Assembly: GCA_003349915.1 (NCBI GenBank)
Contig: QFXE01000010.1
Coordinates: 186,001-250,000, forward strand
Source of the DNA: an endosymbiont of Escarpia spicata
GTDB taxonomy: Bacteria > Pseudomonadota > Gammaproteobacteria > Chromatiales > Chromatiaceae
Direction of reading: 5' to 3'
Length of the DNA: 64,000 nt
Shown here: one piece after another, positions 19,165 through 30,662 of the stretch
Layout: every line of letters begins with the position of its first letter
How positions within the stretch are numbered: position 1 is the first letter of the stretch
Notes under the pieces: model-generated
Told to the model about the DNA's origin: nothing
The model's input: only the letters and a program-made list of their open reading frames with translations
The model's database searches: none
Made by a program: the position numbers and the translations under genes

Positions 19165-21471
19165 TTAATCCTCTGGCGGCGGCGGGGCCAATACTTCGCG
19201 GCTACCGTTCGATTCCACCGGCGTGACAATGCCGGTACGTTCCATCTCTTCGATCATTCTGGCCGCCCGGTTGTAGCCAATCTTCAATCTGCGCTGTACG
19301 CCGGAAATTGAGGCGCGACGCGTCTGGGTCACAATCTGTACCGCTTCGTCATAGAGCGGATCAACATCCTCCACGTCACCGGATTCCGCCGGAAAACCGG
19401 GTAGCGACTCGGTTGCCTCCTGCACGATCTCTTCCAGATAATCAGGACCGGCATTCGCTTTCAGATGATTCACCACCCTGTGGACCTCATTGTCATCCAC
19501 AAAGGCACCGTGCATGCGTTGGGGAATATTCCCCCCAGGCCCGAGATAGAGCATGTCGCCATGCCCCAGCAGATGCTCGGCACCCATCTGATCCAAAATG
19601 GTTCTGGAGTCGATGCGGGATGAGACCTGAAAGGCGATCCGGGTTGGTATATTGGCCTTGATCAGACCGGTGATCACATCCACGGAGGGTCTCTGCGTGG
19701 CAAGAATCAGGTGGATACCGGAAGCGCGGGCCTTCTGCGCCAACCTGGCGATTAACTCCTCCACCTTCTTGCGGGCCACCATCATCAAATCCGCCAGCTC
19801 ATCGATAATGACCACGATATAGGGCAGAGGTTCCAGCGTCGGGTATGCCATTGCCTCTATGATTTCAGTCGGCTCCGGCTGAAACAGCGGATCCTTGATC
19901 GGTTCACCCGCTTTTATTGCGTCTTTTACCTTGCGATTGAAACCGGCGATGTTACGTACGCCGAGGTTTGCCATCAGTCTGTAGCGCCGCTCCATCTCAC
20001 CGACGCACCAGCGCAAGGCATTGCCGGCCTCCTGCATATCGGTCACTACCGGTGTCAGCAGATGAGGAATACCCTCGTAGACCGACAACTCCAGCATCTT
20101 CGGATCGACCATGATCATGCGGACATCAGTGGGCTTGGCCTTGTAGAGCAGGCTTAGAATCATGGCGTTGATCGCCACCGATTTACCGGAACCGGTGGTA
20201 CCGGCAATCAACGCATGGGGCATGCGTCCCAGATCCGCCACCATGGGATTGCCAGCAATATCTTTACCCAGCGCCAGAGTGAGCGGTGATTTCTCCGAAT
20301 CGTAGACTTCGGACTTGAGCACCTCGCTGAGATAGACCATCTCGCGGCTTTCGTTGGGTATCTCTAGACCAATCACAGACTTGCCCGGAATCACCTCTAC
20401 CACGCGTACCGCCACCGTGGAGAGCGCCCTGGCCAGATCTTTGGACAGACTGGTTATCTTGCTCACCTTGGTGCCGGGAGCCAGTTGCAACTCGTAGAGA
20501 GTGACCACAGGCCCGGGGTGTACTGCCACGACCTCCAGCTCGATATCGAAGTCACTGAATTTCAACTCCACCAGGCGTGACATGGCCTGCAGAGACTCTT
20601 CAGAGAATTGTGGGCCTGAATGTTTCGCAGGTTCCAACAGCACCAACGGGGGCAGTTCGCTGTTGGGATCAGCCTCGAAGAGCGGCACTTGGCGTTCCCG
20701 CTCCTCCCGCATACTGGGCTTGGGGGCTTTGATGACCGGTTCAATCTTCGGCGGTTTACGTTTGCTGACCCGCTTTTTCTCTCTCTGTACCGTCTCAGCC
20801 CGGCTTTTGCGTGCCTGATTGGCAACACGTCTTTCCCGCAGAACGCTGATCTTGAGCAGCATCCACCTCTGCGCGTTCAGCACGGTTCCACCAATTCCGT
20901 CCATCACGGTGAACCAGGAGACACCGGTAAACAGGGTAAATCCACTGAGAAAAAGCGCCAGCAGCAGCAGGCTGCTGCCTGAGCGGCTGAATATCGCCTC
21001 AAAATAGCCGCCCAGAGACGCACCGAGTACGCCACCCGTGCCGGTGGGTAATCCGATCTTCAAATGTGCAGTATGCAGCGCCGCCAGCGCACTGCCGGCA
21101 GCCAGGGTGATGAAGAAACCGATCCAGCGAACGGCGACCAGATTGACGTTGACGGTATCGTCCGGATTGCGGCGCCTGAAAACCAGTACGGCACTCCAAC
21201 TCAACATGATGGGAAAGAGGTAGGCAAAAATACCAAACAGGTAGAAAAACACATCGGCAAACCAGGCGCCCGCAGGACCACCTGAATTGAGTACTTGAGC
21301 TGAGGGTCCCGTGTAGGACCAGCCCGGGTCATTACCCGAATAGGTAAGGAGTGCAAGCAGGAGATAACCACTGAGACAGAACAGACTCCACATGGCACCC
21401 TCCCGCAATGCATGACTGACATGCGCCGCAAAGGGTGTCTGATCAACCGAATCCTTTGATTTTGCCTGCAA
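19165..21471 (-). CDS. ftsK: FtsK, DNA translocase of the divisome
   Basis: Protein of 768 residues. Four membrane helices (about 27-45, 70-98, 115-135, 165-190) anchor it at the septum. A short basic/Pro linker (about 205-275) leads to the motor, with Walker [11 protein letters not shown] (424-433) and Walker [12 protein letters not shown]. The C-terminal gamma winged helix reads [20 protein letters not shown] and recognises KOPS-type sequences. Shorter than the 1,329-residue E. coli protein because the linker is short, as in many species. Confidence 0.97.
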   Translation of the reverse strand: MQAKSKDSVDQTPFAAHVSHALREGAMWSLFCLSGYLLLALLTYSGNDPGWSYTGPSAQVLNSGGPAGAWFADVFFYLFGIFAYLFPIMLSWSAVLVFRRRNPDDTVNVNLVAVRWIGFFITLAAGSALAALHTAHLKIGLPTGTGGVLGASLGGYFEAIFSRSGSSLLLLALFLSGFTLFTGVSWFTVMDGIGGTVLNAQRWMLLKISVLRERRVANQARKSRAETVQREKKRVSKRKPPKIEPVIKAPKPSMREERERQVPLFEADPNSELPPLVLLEPAKHSGPQFSEESLQAMSRLVELKFSDFDIELEVVAVHPGPVVTLYELQLAPGTKVSKITSLSKDLARALSTVAVRVVEVIPGKSVIGLEIPNESREMVYLSEVLKSEVYDSEKSPLTLALGKDIAGNPMVADLGRMPHALIAGTTGSGKSVAINAMILSLLYKAKPTDVRMIMVDPKMLELSVYEGIPHLLTPVVTDMQEAGNALRWCVGEMERRYRLMANLGVRNIAGFNRKVKDAIKAGEPIKDPLFQPEPTEIIEAMAYPTLEPLPYIVVIIDELADLMMVARKKVEELIARLAQKARASGIHLILATQRPSVDVITGLIKANIPTRIAFQVSSRIDSRTILDQMGAEHLLGHGDMLYLGPGGNIPQRMHGAFVDDNEVHRVVNHLKANAGPDYLEEIVQEATESLPGFPAESGDVEDVDPLYDEAVQIVTQTRRASISGVQRRLKIGYNRAARMIEEMERTGIVTPVESNGSREVLAPPPPED

Positions 21472-21530
21472 TTGATTATCCTGGATTATGCAAAATAATT
21501 ATTAAGTTAGCTTACGTTCTTATTCTAATT

Positions 21531-22517
21531 TCACAAGTATTGATCGCGCAAGACTGGATGCACAATTTTTCCACCCGAAACATTAACTGCAGACGACAGC
21601 ACTTCGTCCTCTACCAGCTTTCCGGCAGCCAGACGTTGCAGATAGGGAAGCAGTGCAGCGGAGAGGGTTTGCGAGGCACTACGGGGTACGGCACCCGGCA
21701 TATTCGTCACTCCGAAATGGATAATACCGTCCACCATAAAAGTGGGTGACTCGTAGGTCGTCGGGCGGGTTGTCTCAATACATCCTCCCTGATCCACCGA
21801 GATATCGATGACCACACTACCCGCCTGCATGCTCGCCACTTGGGCTTTGGAAACCAGGTGCGGTGCTTTGGCACCGGGAATCAACACCGCACCGATGAGA
21901 AGATCGGCTCCCGCAACAGCAGCGGAGATACTTGTCGAATAGGGATAAAGCGCCGTGACATTGTCACCGACGGCGCGCATTGCGGCCATGCGTTCCCGTT
22001 GCCGGTCAAACACTGTCACCTCTGCACCCATGGCAGCGGGAAGCCCGCCCAGCAGGATTCCCTTTCCGCCTGCCGGCTGATGCAGCAGCCCTGTACCTAT
22101 CTGCACGGCCAGGCGACCGGCGATATCACTCATCGGCGCCAACACCGGTAATCCGCCTCTATCCGCTAGTGTCTCAAAAGCCACTGCGGTGACGCCGGAT
22201 TCCAACAGTTGATGGGTCAGTTGGGAATTGGCTGCAAGATGCAGAAAGCAGAATAGCAGGTGATCCCGCCGCAGCATCTCCGGTTCCCCGGCAAAAGGCT
22301 CCTTCACCTTGACGATTATTTCAGTCTGACCATAAAGCGCTTCGGCATCCGGCAGAAGCGTGACACCCAGCTGGGTATAAGACTCATCAGGATAGCCGCT
22401 TGCTACACCAGCACCCGCCTCAAGAAAGAGTTCATGGCCCGCACGAGCCAGTTCGGCACAAGCCTCCGGAACCAGCCCGACACGGGCCTCCAGTGGCTTG
22501 GTCTCTTTCGGTCGCAT
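21531..22517 (-). CDS. ald: Alanine dehydrogenase lacking the NAD-binding loop segment
   Basis: Belongs to the Ald family, which interconverts L-alanine and pyruvate plus ammonia with NAD. Present are RVGLVPE, the substrate Lys in VKVKEP, the His in CFLHLA, LAPMSDIAGRL and the catalytic Asp in VDQGGCIE. After ILLGGLP the sequence jumps directly to AAMGAEVTVFDR: some 22-28 residues that normally hold the Rossmann GxGxxG loop are missing without a frameshift. The N-terminal strand (usually IGVPKE) is also abnormal (MRPKETKP). A start at 22577 would add 20 unlike residues. Probably inactive as a dehydrogenase, or an assembly or deletion artefact. Confidence 0.8.
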   Translation of the reverse strand: MRPKETKPLEARVGLVPEACAELARAGHELFLEAGAGVASGYPDESYTQLGVTLLPDAEALYGQTEIIVKVKEPFAGEPEMLRRDHLLFCFLHLAANSQLTHQLLESGVTAVAFETLADRGGLPVLAPMSDIAGRLAVQIGTGLLHQPAGGKGILLGGLPAAMGAEVTVFDRQRERMAAMRAVGDNVTALYPYSTSISAAVAGADLLIGAVLIPGAKAPHLVSKAQVASMQAGSVVIDISVDQGGCIETTRPTTYESPTFMVDGIIHFGVTNMPGAVPRSASQTLSAALLPYLQRLAAGKLVEDEVLSSAVNVSGGKIVHPVLRDQYL

Positions 22518-22753
22518 ATTCTCAATTTTACCCTTTGAGTAATCTTCTGAAACAGTAAGAGCGACCCATTTACCCATTCAAAACAGGGTGAGTCACCTTT
22601 ACCCGGGGCAGATCATTTCGTAAAATCCGAGGATTGAGCCCGGTACTTGAAACCTCTGTTTCCATCCCCACATTTCACTGTTATCAAGCTTAAAGACTGT
22701 TAACCCGTTTTGGAAAGTTCCAGTGCGCTGGAATCCCATCAGATCTGGAGTAA

Positions 22754-23722
<969 letters not shown>

Positions 23723-23788
23723 TTAGCGCCGGAGAATACAGATCATGGCCATGCAGCGATTGGTGCGGTATGGCCTTGATCGGCTCTT

Positions 23789-24522
23789 CTACATCTCATG
23801 CTCGTGCACCATCTGGCCTAACACAAAGGCGCAGAGCAAAACCTGCTGAAAACGATTCAGCCCACTGAACTCCAGACCGTGGATATAGTAACTCCCACCT
23901 TCAGGCGTCTCTATTTCGCGAACACTGCGTAGGATACCCAGTAGCTGGAGTACATCATCACCATCGCAACTTTTTATCGATAACTGCAACTGTAGCGTCT
24001 CACCCACCTCTCCCATCGGCTTTTCACTGGAAAGACGGGCACCGGTCCGGCTCAGGTCGAGAACTTTGGCACGATTGACATGCTTTGAATCATCCGGGTC
24101 CTTTGTGTTGCGAACAACCGACTGAAGTGAGGTATGTACCCGTGGCGCATTTCTGACCACCGCACTTTCAACCTCTTCCGGGTATGCCAGGTGCAGATGA
24201 GGGTAGGGTTTTGATGAGGTCTGCAACACTTTTGCCACGAACCCAAAAATATTGCTGCTTTGGAGCACGCGAACAGTGAACATCTGACCCTCCCTGGCCA
24301 GGATTGCCTTGCCTTGCCTTGCTTTCTGGGCGTGGTGATAACCAGGCTCTCGTTGGGAAGATATCCTATCAATTTGACCGCATACCGGTCCTGATTTTCA
24401 CTGGGAGGGGCATACTGCAGCTGCAATACCTCTCCTATCTGCAAGTTCGTTACAATGTCTGACAAGGGATTTTCCTGGATTGCCCCATAGTTGAGGACAC
24501 TACGTTGCCGCAATGCTGACAA
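23789..24522 (-). pseudogene. YcgR-like PilZ protein split by a frameshift at a pentanucleotide repeat
   Basis: Two frames together make one flagellar-brake-type protein. The first (from a TTG at 24522) encodes the N-terminal domain to ITTPRKQGKA. The second (from 24283) continues with FTVRVLQSSNIFGFVAKV and a PilZ domain with the c-di-GMP motifs RNAPR and DLSRTGAR. The break falls in a TTGCC repeat (24305-24323, 3.8 copies). Removing one unit of five bases restores one frame reading KQGKAILAREGQMFTVRV. The gene may be off by slipped-strand mutation, permanently broken, or a sequencing error. No ATG is seen for the first frame, and a stop lies just upstream of the TTG. Confidence 0.8.
24305..24323. 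repeat. TTGCC pentanucleotide tandem repeat inside the PilZ gene
   Basis: Three complete TTGCC units plus TTGC. The unit length is not a multiple of three, so each gain or loss shifts the frame; 2.8 copies would give an intact coding sequence on the minus strand. Confidence 0.9.
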
Positions 24523-24662
24523 GTTCCGCTATCGGCAGTTCTCCCTGGAACTATAATTCCTGCCACGAAAAATGCGAATTATTTTCTCTGGAGATAAGGA
24601 TAAATTCGCTTCACAACAACTATCGCATGGCGCTGATTTCTATTCAGATTTAATCTTGGACT

Positions 24663-25367
24663 ATGATTTTCTTGCTGAAAAATGATCCCCGCGCCCCCTT
24701 TCCTGCAGTCAAGTTTGCTGAGCAGGAACCCAACGGATTGCTGGCAGTGGGCGGAGACCTCTCCCCGGAACGGCTGGTTAACGCATACAGACACGGCGTT
24801 TTTCCCTGGTACAGCGATAATGAACCGATCCTCTGGTGGTCGCCGGATCCTCGAACCGTTCTCTATCCCGAGAGGGTCAAGATTTCCCGCTCGCTGGGAA
24901 AGACGCTGCGCAAAGAGAAGTTTCATGTCACCCTGGACACGGCATTCAGCGCAGTTATCCAAGCATGTGCCGAGCCCCGGCCGAAGTCACCCGGTACTTG
25001 GCTGATGCCCGAGATGAAAGCGGCTTACGCCGAACTGCACGATCAGGGCGTCGCACACTCCGTAGAGGTGTGGCAAGAGGAGCAACTGGTCGGTGGACTA
25101 TATGGTGTCGCTATCGGCGGCGTCTTTTTTGGCGAATCGATGTTCAGCCGCGTATCGGACAGTTCCAAGGTGGCATTTGTTTTTCTCTGTCGACATCTGC
25201 ACCGGTGGGGTTACCGTTTAATCGACTGCCAGGTCTATACAGAGCATTTGGCGAGCCTTGGCGCAGAGGAGATCCCCCGCAGCGATTTCTGTCATTCCCT
25301 GGATGTCTGGTGTAACCTCGCGACAGACCCCGACTCCTGGAAAACCACTCAACCAACGCATGAATAA
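24663..25367 (+). CDS. aat: Leucyl/phenylalanyl-tRNA-protein transferase
   Basis: Enzyme of 234 residues that adds Leu or Phe to N-terminal Lys/Arg of proteins, making them N-degron substrates for ClpS/ClpAP. Typical motifs: FPWY near residue 40, WWSPDPR, HSVEVW and [10 protein letters not shown]. Overlaps the arginyl-transferase-like gene by eight bases. The recognition machinery (clpS, clpA) lies 2-4 kb downstream. Confidence 0.96.
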   Translation: MIFLLKNDPRAPFPAVKFAEQEPNGLLAVGGDLSPERLVNAYRHGVFPWYSDNEPILWWSPDPRTVLYPERVKISRSLGKTLRKEKFHVTLDTAFSAVIQACAEPRPKSPGTWLMPEMKAAYAELHDQGVAHSVEVWQEEQLVGGLYGVAIGGVFFGESMFSRVSDSSKVAFVFLCRHLHRWGYRLIDCQVYTEHLASLGAEEIPRSDFCHSLDVWCNLATDPDSWKTTQPTHE

Positions 25368-26112
25368 CGACCAGGTTTTCACAAATAATCCAACACTCGC
25401 GCTCTATCTGAGCCAGGAACACGACTGTTCCTATCTACCTGGCCAACAAGCCAGGACGCTTTTTCTGGATCCCTCCACTTCAGTCGACGCGCTGCTCTAC
25501 CAATTTCTGATCGACCAGGGATTTCGTCGCAGTGGCGCCCATCTCTACCGGCCTGCCTGCAATTCATGCAACGCCTGTACTTCACTTCGCCTGCCCGTTG
25601 CCGAATTCAGACCAAACCGCAGTCAACGACGCTGCTGGAAGCGGAATTTTGGCCATTTCTCCATCACGCCATGTCCAGCTGAATTCGATGAGGAGCATTA
25701 CGCACTCTATGTAGAATACCTGCAACAACGTCACCCCGACGGATCCATGAGCAACACTGATCCCCAGCAGTATCTGAGTTTCCTCACCACGCCATGGGCA
25801 GAGACAGTGTTTTATGAATTTCGATATAAAGACAGACTAGTGGCCGTTGCAGCCACCGACCTCCTCCCGGAAGGGATCTCCTCCGTCTACACATTCTTTG
25901 CCCCCGGCATGCAGACCGAGGGCATTGGTGTATTTGCGCTGCTCTGGCAGATTCAACATGCTGAAAAGCTTGGGCGGCGCTGGCTCTATCCCGGATACTG
26001 GATCAGCAACTGCAGCAAAATGAATTATAAATCCCGCTATCGTCCACTGGAGGCCTGGAATGGTCAGGAGTGGCTACACTTTGGGAGTGGCGAGACACTG
26101 CTCTTGCCATAA
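25360..26112 (+). CDS. bpt: Bpt, aspartate/glutamate leucyltransferase (arginyltransferase family)
   Basis: Protein of 250 residues of the Ate1/Bpt family that adds Leu (or Arg) to N-terminal Asp/Glu. The N-terminal cysteine cluster is seen in [18 protein letters not shown], with the preceding C in EHDCSYLPG; the C-terminal domain contains [20 protein letters not shown] chose the ATG at 25360 because a longer frame begins inside aat. Forms an N-degron pair with aat. Confidence 0.93.
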   Translation: MNNDQVFTNNPTLALYLSQEHDCSYLPGQQARTLFLDPSTSVDALLYQFLIDQGFRRSGAHLYRPACNSCNACTSLRLPVAEFRPNRSQRRCWKRNFGHFSITPCPAEFDEEHYALYVEYLQQRHPDGSMSNTDPQQYLSFLTTPWAETVFYEFRYKDRLVAVAATDLLPEGISSVYTFFAPGMQTEGIGVFALLWQIQHAEKLGRRWLYPGYWISNCSKMNYKSRYRPLEAWNGQEWLHFGSGETLLLP

Positions 26113-26267
26113 AACACTCTCTTCATTCCCGTTATTTCTCGGAGCGAACAGGGAAATAGTGGATGTCAGGCTTGCTTTACGCTGAATTATGCTGATAATG
26201 GCGTTCTTGATTTTCAGGGGTCCGGCGAGCTAGCGCCCCGAACTTCCATAATTGTTCAGGTAACAGC

Positions 26268-26486
26268 ATGGCGAAAGAAGACTTTATCGAAATGGAAGGC
26301 ACCGTTACCGAAACGTTGCCGAACACCATGTTCCGTGTGGAGCTGGAGAACGGTCACGTAGTAACAGCCCACATCTCAGGTAAGATGCGCAAGCACTACA
26401 TCCGCATTCTCACCGGTGACAAGGTTACCGTTCAGCTTACCCCCTACGATCTGTCGAAGGGGCGCATTACCTATCGCGCACGCTGA
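26268..26486 (+). CDS. infA: Translation initiation factor IF-1
   Basis: S1/OB-fold protein of 72 residues, the exact family size, beginning [13 protein letters not shown] and containing [14 protein letters not shown]. Binds the ribosomal A site during initiation. The leader contains a small hairpin, GGCG-agctag-CGCC, about 35 bases upstream. Convergent with clpA. Confidence 0.97.
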   Translation: MAKEDFIEMEGTVTETLPNTMFRVELENGHVVTAHISGKMRKHYIRILTGDKVTVQLTPYDLSKGRITYRAR

Positions 26487-26525
26487 TTTTCGGCGACCTC
26501 CCAGCTTTACGGGAGAGTTGGCGGA

Positions 26526-28781
26526 TCAGTGTACGGGTTCTCCCTGGATCCCAAACTGCAGTTTGCCCTCCACCACATCTACTGCAACCGATCCTCCTCC
26601 AGCCAGCCGACCGAACAATAGCTCCTCTGCCAATGGCTTTTTGATCTCTTCCTGGATCAACCGTGCCATCGGACGGGCACCCATCTTCGGATCATAACCC
26701 TTCTCAGCCAACCAGACCCTCGCCTCAGCATCTATCTGCAGCGTTACGCCCTTCTCCTGCAATTGCCCTTCGAGTTCAAAAATGAACTTATCCACCACTT
26801 TGGCAATATGCTCAGTGGAGAGTGCGGAAAACTGGATCACCGTATCCAGACGATTTCGAAATTCGGGGGTAAAGAGTTTCTTGATCGCCTCCATGCCGTC
26901 AGAGGCATGGTCCTGCAAAGTAAAACCAATGGATGCCCGGCTCATCTCCTGGGCACCGGCATTCGTGGTCATCACAATGACGACATTCCGAAAATCGGCT
27001 TTGCGGCCATTGTTGTCGGTCAGTGTGCCGTGATCCATCACCTGCAACAGCAGATTAAAGACATCCGGATGGGCCTTTTCGATTTCGTCGAGCAGCAGCA
27101 CAGCGTGTGGGTGTTTGTTGATCTCTTCAGTGAGCAGGCCTCCCTGATCGAAACCCACATAACCTGGTGGGGCGCCAATCAGACGCGAAACCGTATGCCG
27201 CTCCATGTACTCCGACATATCGAATCGAATCAATTCCATATCCATGATTCTGGCCAGCTGACGAGTCACCTCCGTCTTGCCGACCCCCGTGGGACCTGCA
27301 AACAGAAATGAACCCACCGGGCGTCCTTCACTTACCAGACCGGATCGGTTCATGCGGATGGCGCTGGTCAGCGCTTCGATCGCAGGATCCTGCCCATAAA
27401 CCACCATCTTCAGATCGCGGGAGAGATTGCGCAATGATTCAGTATCCGACGAGGAGACCTTACGCGGTGGGATTCGTGCAATCTTTGCAACAATCGCCTC
27501 GATCTCCTCCACGCCGATAAGATTTTTGCGCGCATCTTTCGGTTGCAGCTGCACATTGGCACCCGCCTCATCGATCACATCGATAGCCTTATCCGGCAGA
27601 TGCCGATCGTTGATATATTTATCGGAAAGTTCCGCCGCGCTCAGCAAGGCATCCAGGGTGTACTCAATCTCGTGGTGCTCTTCGAAACGGGTTTTAAGTC
27701 CCTTCAGAATATCCACCGTCTCTTCCACCGTTGGTTCTTCCACGTCGATCTTCTGAAAACGCCGCGCCAGTGCACGGTCCTTTTCAAAGATACCGCGAAA
27801 CTCCTGATAGGTGGTTGATCCGATACAGCGCAACTCACCTGAAGCAAGAACGGGCTTGATCAGATTAGAGGCATCCATCACCCCGCCGGAAGCCGCACCG
27901 GCACCAATGATGGTGTGAATTTCGTCGATAAACAGCACCGCGTCAGGGGTTTTATTCAGCTGGGCAAGAACCGCTTTCAGACGTTTTTCGAAGTCGCCGC
28001 GATACTTTGTTCCCGCTACCAGACTGCCAAGATCCAATGAATAGATGGTTGCTCCAGCCAAGACCTCCGGCACTTCACCATCGAAGATCATCTTCGCAAG
28101 TCCCTCCGCAATCGCTGTCTTGCCGACACCTGCCTCACCGACAAGCAGAGGGTTGTTTTTACGCCTGCGACAGAGAATCTGAATCGTTCGCTCGATCTCG
28201 GACCGTCTGCCGATCAGCGGATCTATCTTTCCGGCTGCCGCCTGTTCATTCAGATTACTGGCATAACTCTCAAGCGGACTGGGTTGGCTCTCCGGCTTGG
28301 GTTCACCGGTGAAATCAACAGCATCGTCACCCTCTTCCTGTTCCTCATCAAACTTGGAAATGCCATGGGAGATGTAGTTGACAACGTCCAGCCTGGCCAC
28401 ATCCTGCTGATCTAAAAAGTAGACGGCCTGGGAATCCTGTTCATTGGAAATTGCCACCAGCACGTTGGCACCGGTCACCTCTTTTCGTCCAGATGACTGG
28501 ACATGAAAAACCGCTCGCTGAAGTACACGTTGAAAACCCAGAGTCGGCTGTATCTCACGCTCATCATCTTCCGAAATTGTCGGTGTGGTTTTATCGACAA
28601 AACGGGTAATCTCCTGCCGGAGCTGTTGTATGTCAGCGCCACAGACGGTCAAAACCTCAGCCGCCACACTATTATCCAGCAGCGCCATCAGCAGATGATC
28701 CACTGTCATAAACTCGTGACGTTTCTCTGTAGCGCGTTTAAACGCTTGGTTCAGGGTAAATTCCAGCTCTTTGCTCAACAT
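26526..28781 (-). CDS. clpA: ClpA, ATPase subunit of ClpAP protease
   Basis: Hsp100 unfoldase of 751 residues: N-terminal ClpS-binding domain (1-145), first AAA module with Walker [10 protein letters not shown] and VLFIDEIHT, second module with GPTGVGKTE and [12 protein letters not shown]. The ClpP-docking loop reads IGF rather than the E. coli IGL, a conservative change. clpS lies 15 bases upstream on the same strand. Confidence 0.97.
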   Translation of the reverse strand: MLSKELEFTLNQAFKRATEKRHEFMTVDHLLMALLDNSVAAEVLTVCGADIQQLRQEITRFVDKTTPTISEDDEREIQPTLGFQRVLQRAVFHVQSSGRKEVTGANVLVAISNEQDSQAVYFLDQQDVARLDVVNYISHGISKFDEEQEEGDDAVDFTGEPKPESQPSPLESYASNLNEQAAAGKIDPLIGRRSEIERTIQILCRRRKNNPLLVGEAGVGKTAIAEGLAKMIFDGEVPEVLAGATIYSLDLGSLVAGTKYRGDFEKRLKAVLAQLNKTPDAVLFIDEIHTIIGAGAASGGVMDASNLIKPVLASGELRCIGSTTYQEFRGIFEKDRALARRFQKIDVEEPTVEETVDILKGLKTRFEEHHEIEYTLDALLSAAELSDKYINDRHLPDKAIDVIDEAGANVQLQPKDARKNLIGVEEIEAIVAKIARIPPRKVSSSDTESLRNLSRDLKMVVYGQDPAIEALTSAIRMNRSGLVSEGRPVGSFLFAGPTGVGKTEVTRQLARIMDMELIRFDMSEYMERHTVSRLIGAPPGYVGFDQGGLLTEEINKHPHAVLLLDEIEKAHPDVFNLLLQVMDHGTLTDNNGRKADFRNVVIVMTTNAGAQEMSRASIGFTLQDHASDGMEAIKKLFTPEFRNRLDTVIQFSALSTEHIAKVVDKFIFELEGQLQEKGVTLQIDAEARVWLAEKGYDPKMGARPMARLIQEEIKKPLAEELLFGRLAGGGSVAVDVVEGKLQFGIQGEPVH

Positions 28782-28796
28782 CTGCCTACTCTTTCC

Positions 28797-29117
28797 TCAA
28801 GCCTCTTCCATATCGCATAACAGAGGGTGTTGATTGTTTCTCGAGTAATCATTGACCAGTGAAACCTTGGTTTCCGCAATGTCCCGACTGAAGACACCAC
28901 AAACCCCAACCCCACGGGTGTGGACATGCAGCATGATCCTCGTCGCCTTCTCCCTGTCCATTTGGAAAAAGGTCTCCAGGATTTGGATAACAAACTCCAT
29001 CGGCGTGTAGTCATCATTCAGAAGTATCACTTTATACATTGGAGGCTTTTTCAGCTTCGGCGGTTTCTCCTGAACCGCAAGGCTACCATCGTGCGAATTT
29101 TCTTTTCTCTCTGTCAT
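28797..29117 (-). CDS. clpS: ClpS, N-recognin adaptor
   Basis: Adaptor of 106 residues that brings N-degron proteins to ClpA. The substrate pocket is visible in [15 protein letters not shown] and the core in [15 protein letters not shown] with the usual His. Operon partner of clpA; aat and bpt in the same neighbourhood create its substrates. Confidence 0.96.
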   Translation of the reverse strand: MTERKENSHDGSLAVQEKPPKLKKPPMYKVILLNDDYTPMEFVIQILETFFQMDREKATRIMLHVHTRGVGVCGVFSRDIAETKVSLVNDYSRNNQHPLLCDMEEA

Positions 29118-29565
29118 AGTAAGGAATATTAGCAGGCTGTTACTGTTAGCACGACCGAATCGAAGAGAACAAAATTCACTATTTCTCTCCGGTTTTGCGA
29201 TATACGGGGCCTAACAGGGTGATGAAATCCGTAAAGCAGGAACGCCTCGACTTGTTTGAGTCATTCCAATCGGTTCAGTTCAGTTCAGTTCAGTTGATAA
29301 GTATATCCTACTATTTTACTTGGGCAATAGTTGACCAAATCGAATGGTTCACTATACTTAGCCATCAGCGGTTTTGTTTCATGCTGCCGAAATCAAAGCC
29401 GCCGGTTTAGCCGGTGAATTGCCGGCGCGGGTTTTTACGGGGCAAAGACCATCGAAAAATCCTGACAATAACAGAACGGGTTCCGGTACATTCGGATCGT
29501 TCCTAATAATGAAATTTATAAATTTTTCACCAATTCGGGGCATTGAACGCGAGGAGTATCAAGTT
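29118..29565 (+). promoter_or_regulatory. Promoter and long leader of the cold-shock gene
   Basis: No gene is seen in this gap of about 450 bases. A sigma-70-like promoter TTGACC-N16-TATACT lies at 29331-29358, which gives a leader of about 200 bases, as in cspA-type genes. The leader contains a hairpin GCCGG-tgaattg-CCGGC followed by GCGGGTTTTT (about 29411-29438), which looks like an attenuator. A strong ribosome site GAGGAG lies 9 bases before the ATG. A GTTCA tandem repeat precedes the promoter. Confidence 0.6.
29273..29295. repeat. GTTCA pentanucleotide tandem repeat upstream of the cold-shock promoter
   Basis: Four complete GTTCA units plus GTT, ending about 35 bases before the -35 box of the promoter at 29331. 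Copy number changes here would alter spacing to any upstream binding site but not a coding frame. Confidence 0.85.
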
Positions 29566-29778
29566 ATGGCCACTGGAGTTGTAAAATGGTTTAACAATGC
29601 GAAGGGTTACGGTTTCGTGACCCCGGATTCAGGAGAGCAGGACGTGTTCGTCCATTTCTCATCCATTGAGATGGACGGTTACAAGACCCTCAAAGAGGGG
29701 CAACAAGTGCAATTTGAGATCAATCAAGGTCCAAAAGGCCTTCACGCAGTCAATATACAGCGGGTTGCCAACGAATAG
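29566..29778 (+). CDS. cspD: Cold-shock domain protein, CspD-like by position
   Basis: OB-fold nucleic-acid-binding protein of 70 residues with RNP1 (KGYGFVTP) and RNP2 (DVFVHFSSI). The ATG at 29566 follows GAGGAGTATCAAGTT; an upstream in-frame extension is leader sequence. Divergent from clpS, the same arrangement as E. coli cspD-clpS-clpA, which supports the name; sequence alone would also fit other Csp members. Confidence 0.9.
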   Translation: MATGVVKWFNNAKGYGFVTPDSGEQDVFVHFSSIEMDGYKTLKEGQQVQFEINQGPKGLHAVNIQRVANE

Positions 29779-29810
29779 CGGAGTTTCCGGTCCTAACGAC
29801 CTTCCTGAAG

Positions 29811-29840
29811 GGCCGATGAGTTCAATTCATCGGCCTTTTT
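29811..29840 (+). terminator. Intrinsic terminator after the cold-shock gene
   Basis: Perfect 9-bp stem GGCCGATGA / TCATCGGCC with a 7-base loop, followed by TTTTT. Confidence 0.88.
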
Positions 29841-30095
29841 GCTGCCTTGTTGATCTGCACATGCTTTCTTGTTCCAGGAATTTCCTTCGTCTGCGTTAAA
29901 AATCATTGAACCCTCGAATCACACTAAGCACGCAATAGCTTAAATTTTGTGCTGGATTACTAAATCGCTTCAGCAACTAATTTGGCGTTGTTAGCGCTAT
30001 TTACGGATTGATGAAAACCAAGCATATAGAAAAAAGGCGCTATCGATAGACATAGAACGATATAATCCCCCCCTCGTTCCACAATCAATCCTTTC
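29841..30095 (+). promoter_or_regulatory. Gap upstream of rluE
   Basis: No gene seen. A -10-like TATAAT at 30061-30066 is 29 bases before the rluE start, preceded by a short palindrome CTATCGATAG (30041-30050). No good -35 element at the right spacing was found. Confidence 0.35.
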
Positions 30096-30662
30096 ATGCT
30101 GATCCTGTTCAACAAACCCTACGGCGTCCTGACCCAATTTACAGATAATGAGGATCGCGCCACGTTGGCCGATTTTATCCCGGTAAAACAGGTCTACGCC
30201 GCCGGTAGACTCGACCGTGACAGCGAGGGTCTGGTGATATTGACCGATGACGGAAAACTTCAACATCAACTGACCAATCCGCGAAAAAAAACCTGGAAAA
30301 CCTACTGGGTGCAGGTGGATGGAATACCCAATGCCGAGGCGATCGAGCAGTTACGACAGGGCGTCCAGCTCAAGGATGGCCACACTCTGCCAGCGCAGGC
30401 AACACTGCTGGAAGAACCGGACCTCTGGCCACGAGACCCACCGGTACGATATCGGGCGAAGATTCCCACTCAATGGCTGGAGATCAAGATTCGCGAGGGC
30501 CGCAACCGGCAAGTCCGGCGTATGACTGCCGCAGTTGGACACCCTACCCTGCGGCTCGTACGCACGACTGTCGGGCGTTGGCGTCTGGGCGATCTACAAC
30601 CTGGAAAATGGCGCCAATTTGGTGATCGGCACAGCAGTGCACAAAAAGGGGATCAAACATGA
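30096..30662 (+). CDS. rluE: RluE-type 23S rRNA pseudouridine synthase
   Basis: RsuA-family pseudouridine synthase of 188 residues. The catalytic Asp is D40 in [16 protein letters not shown], with the later motif [11 protein letters not shown]. RluE modifies a single uridine of 23S rRNA (U2457 in E. coli). It shares four bases with mnmA. Order rluE-mnmA-hflD-purB matches E. coli except that nudJ is missing. Confidence 0.92.
   Translation: MLILFNKPYGVLTQFTDNEDRATLADFIPVKQVYAAGRLDRDSEGLVILTDDGKLQHQLTNPRKKTWKTYWVQVDGIPNAEAIEQLRQGVQLKDGHTLPAQATLLEEPDLWPRDPPVRYRAKIPTQWLEIKIREGRNRQVRRMTAAVGHPTLRLVRTTVGRWRLGDLQPGKWRQFGDRHSSAQKGDQT

Noticed and set aside
29195-29410. Open frame of 71 codons upstream of the cold-shock gene
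   Set aside because: Contains the GTTCA repeat and the promoter; no ribosome site and low-complexity product.
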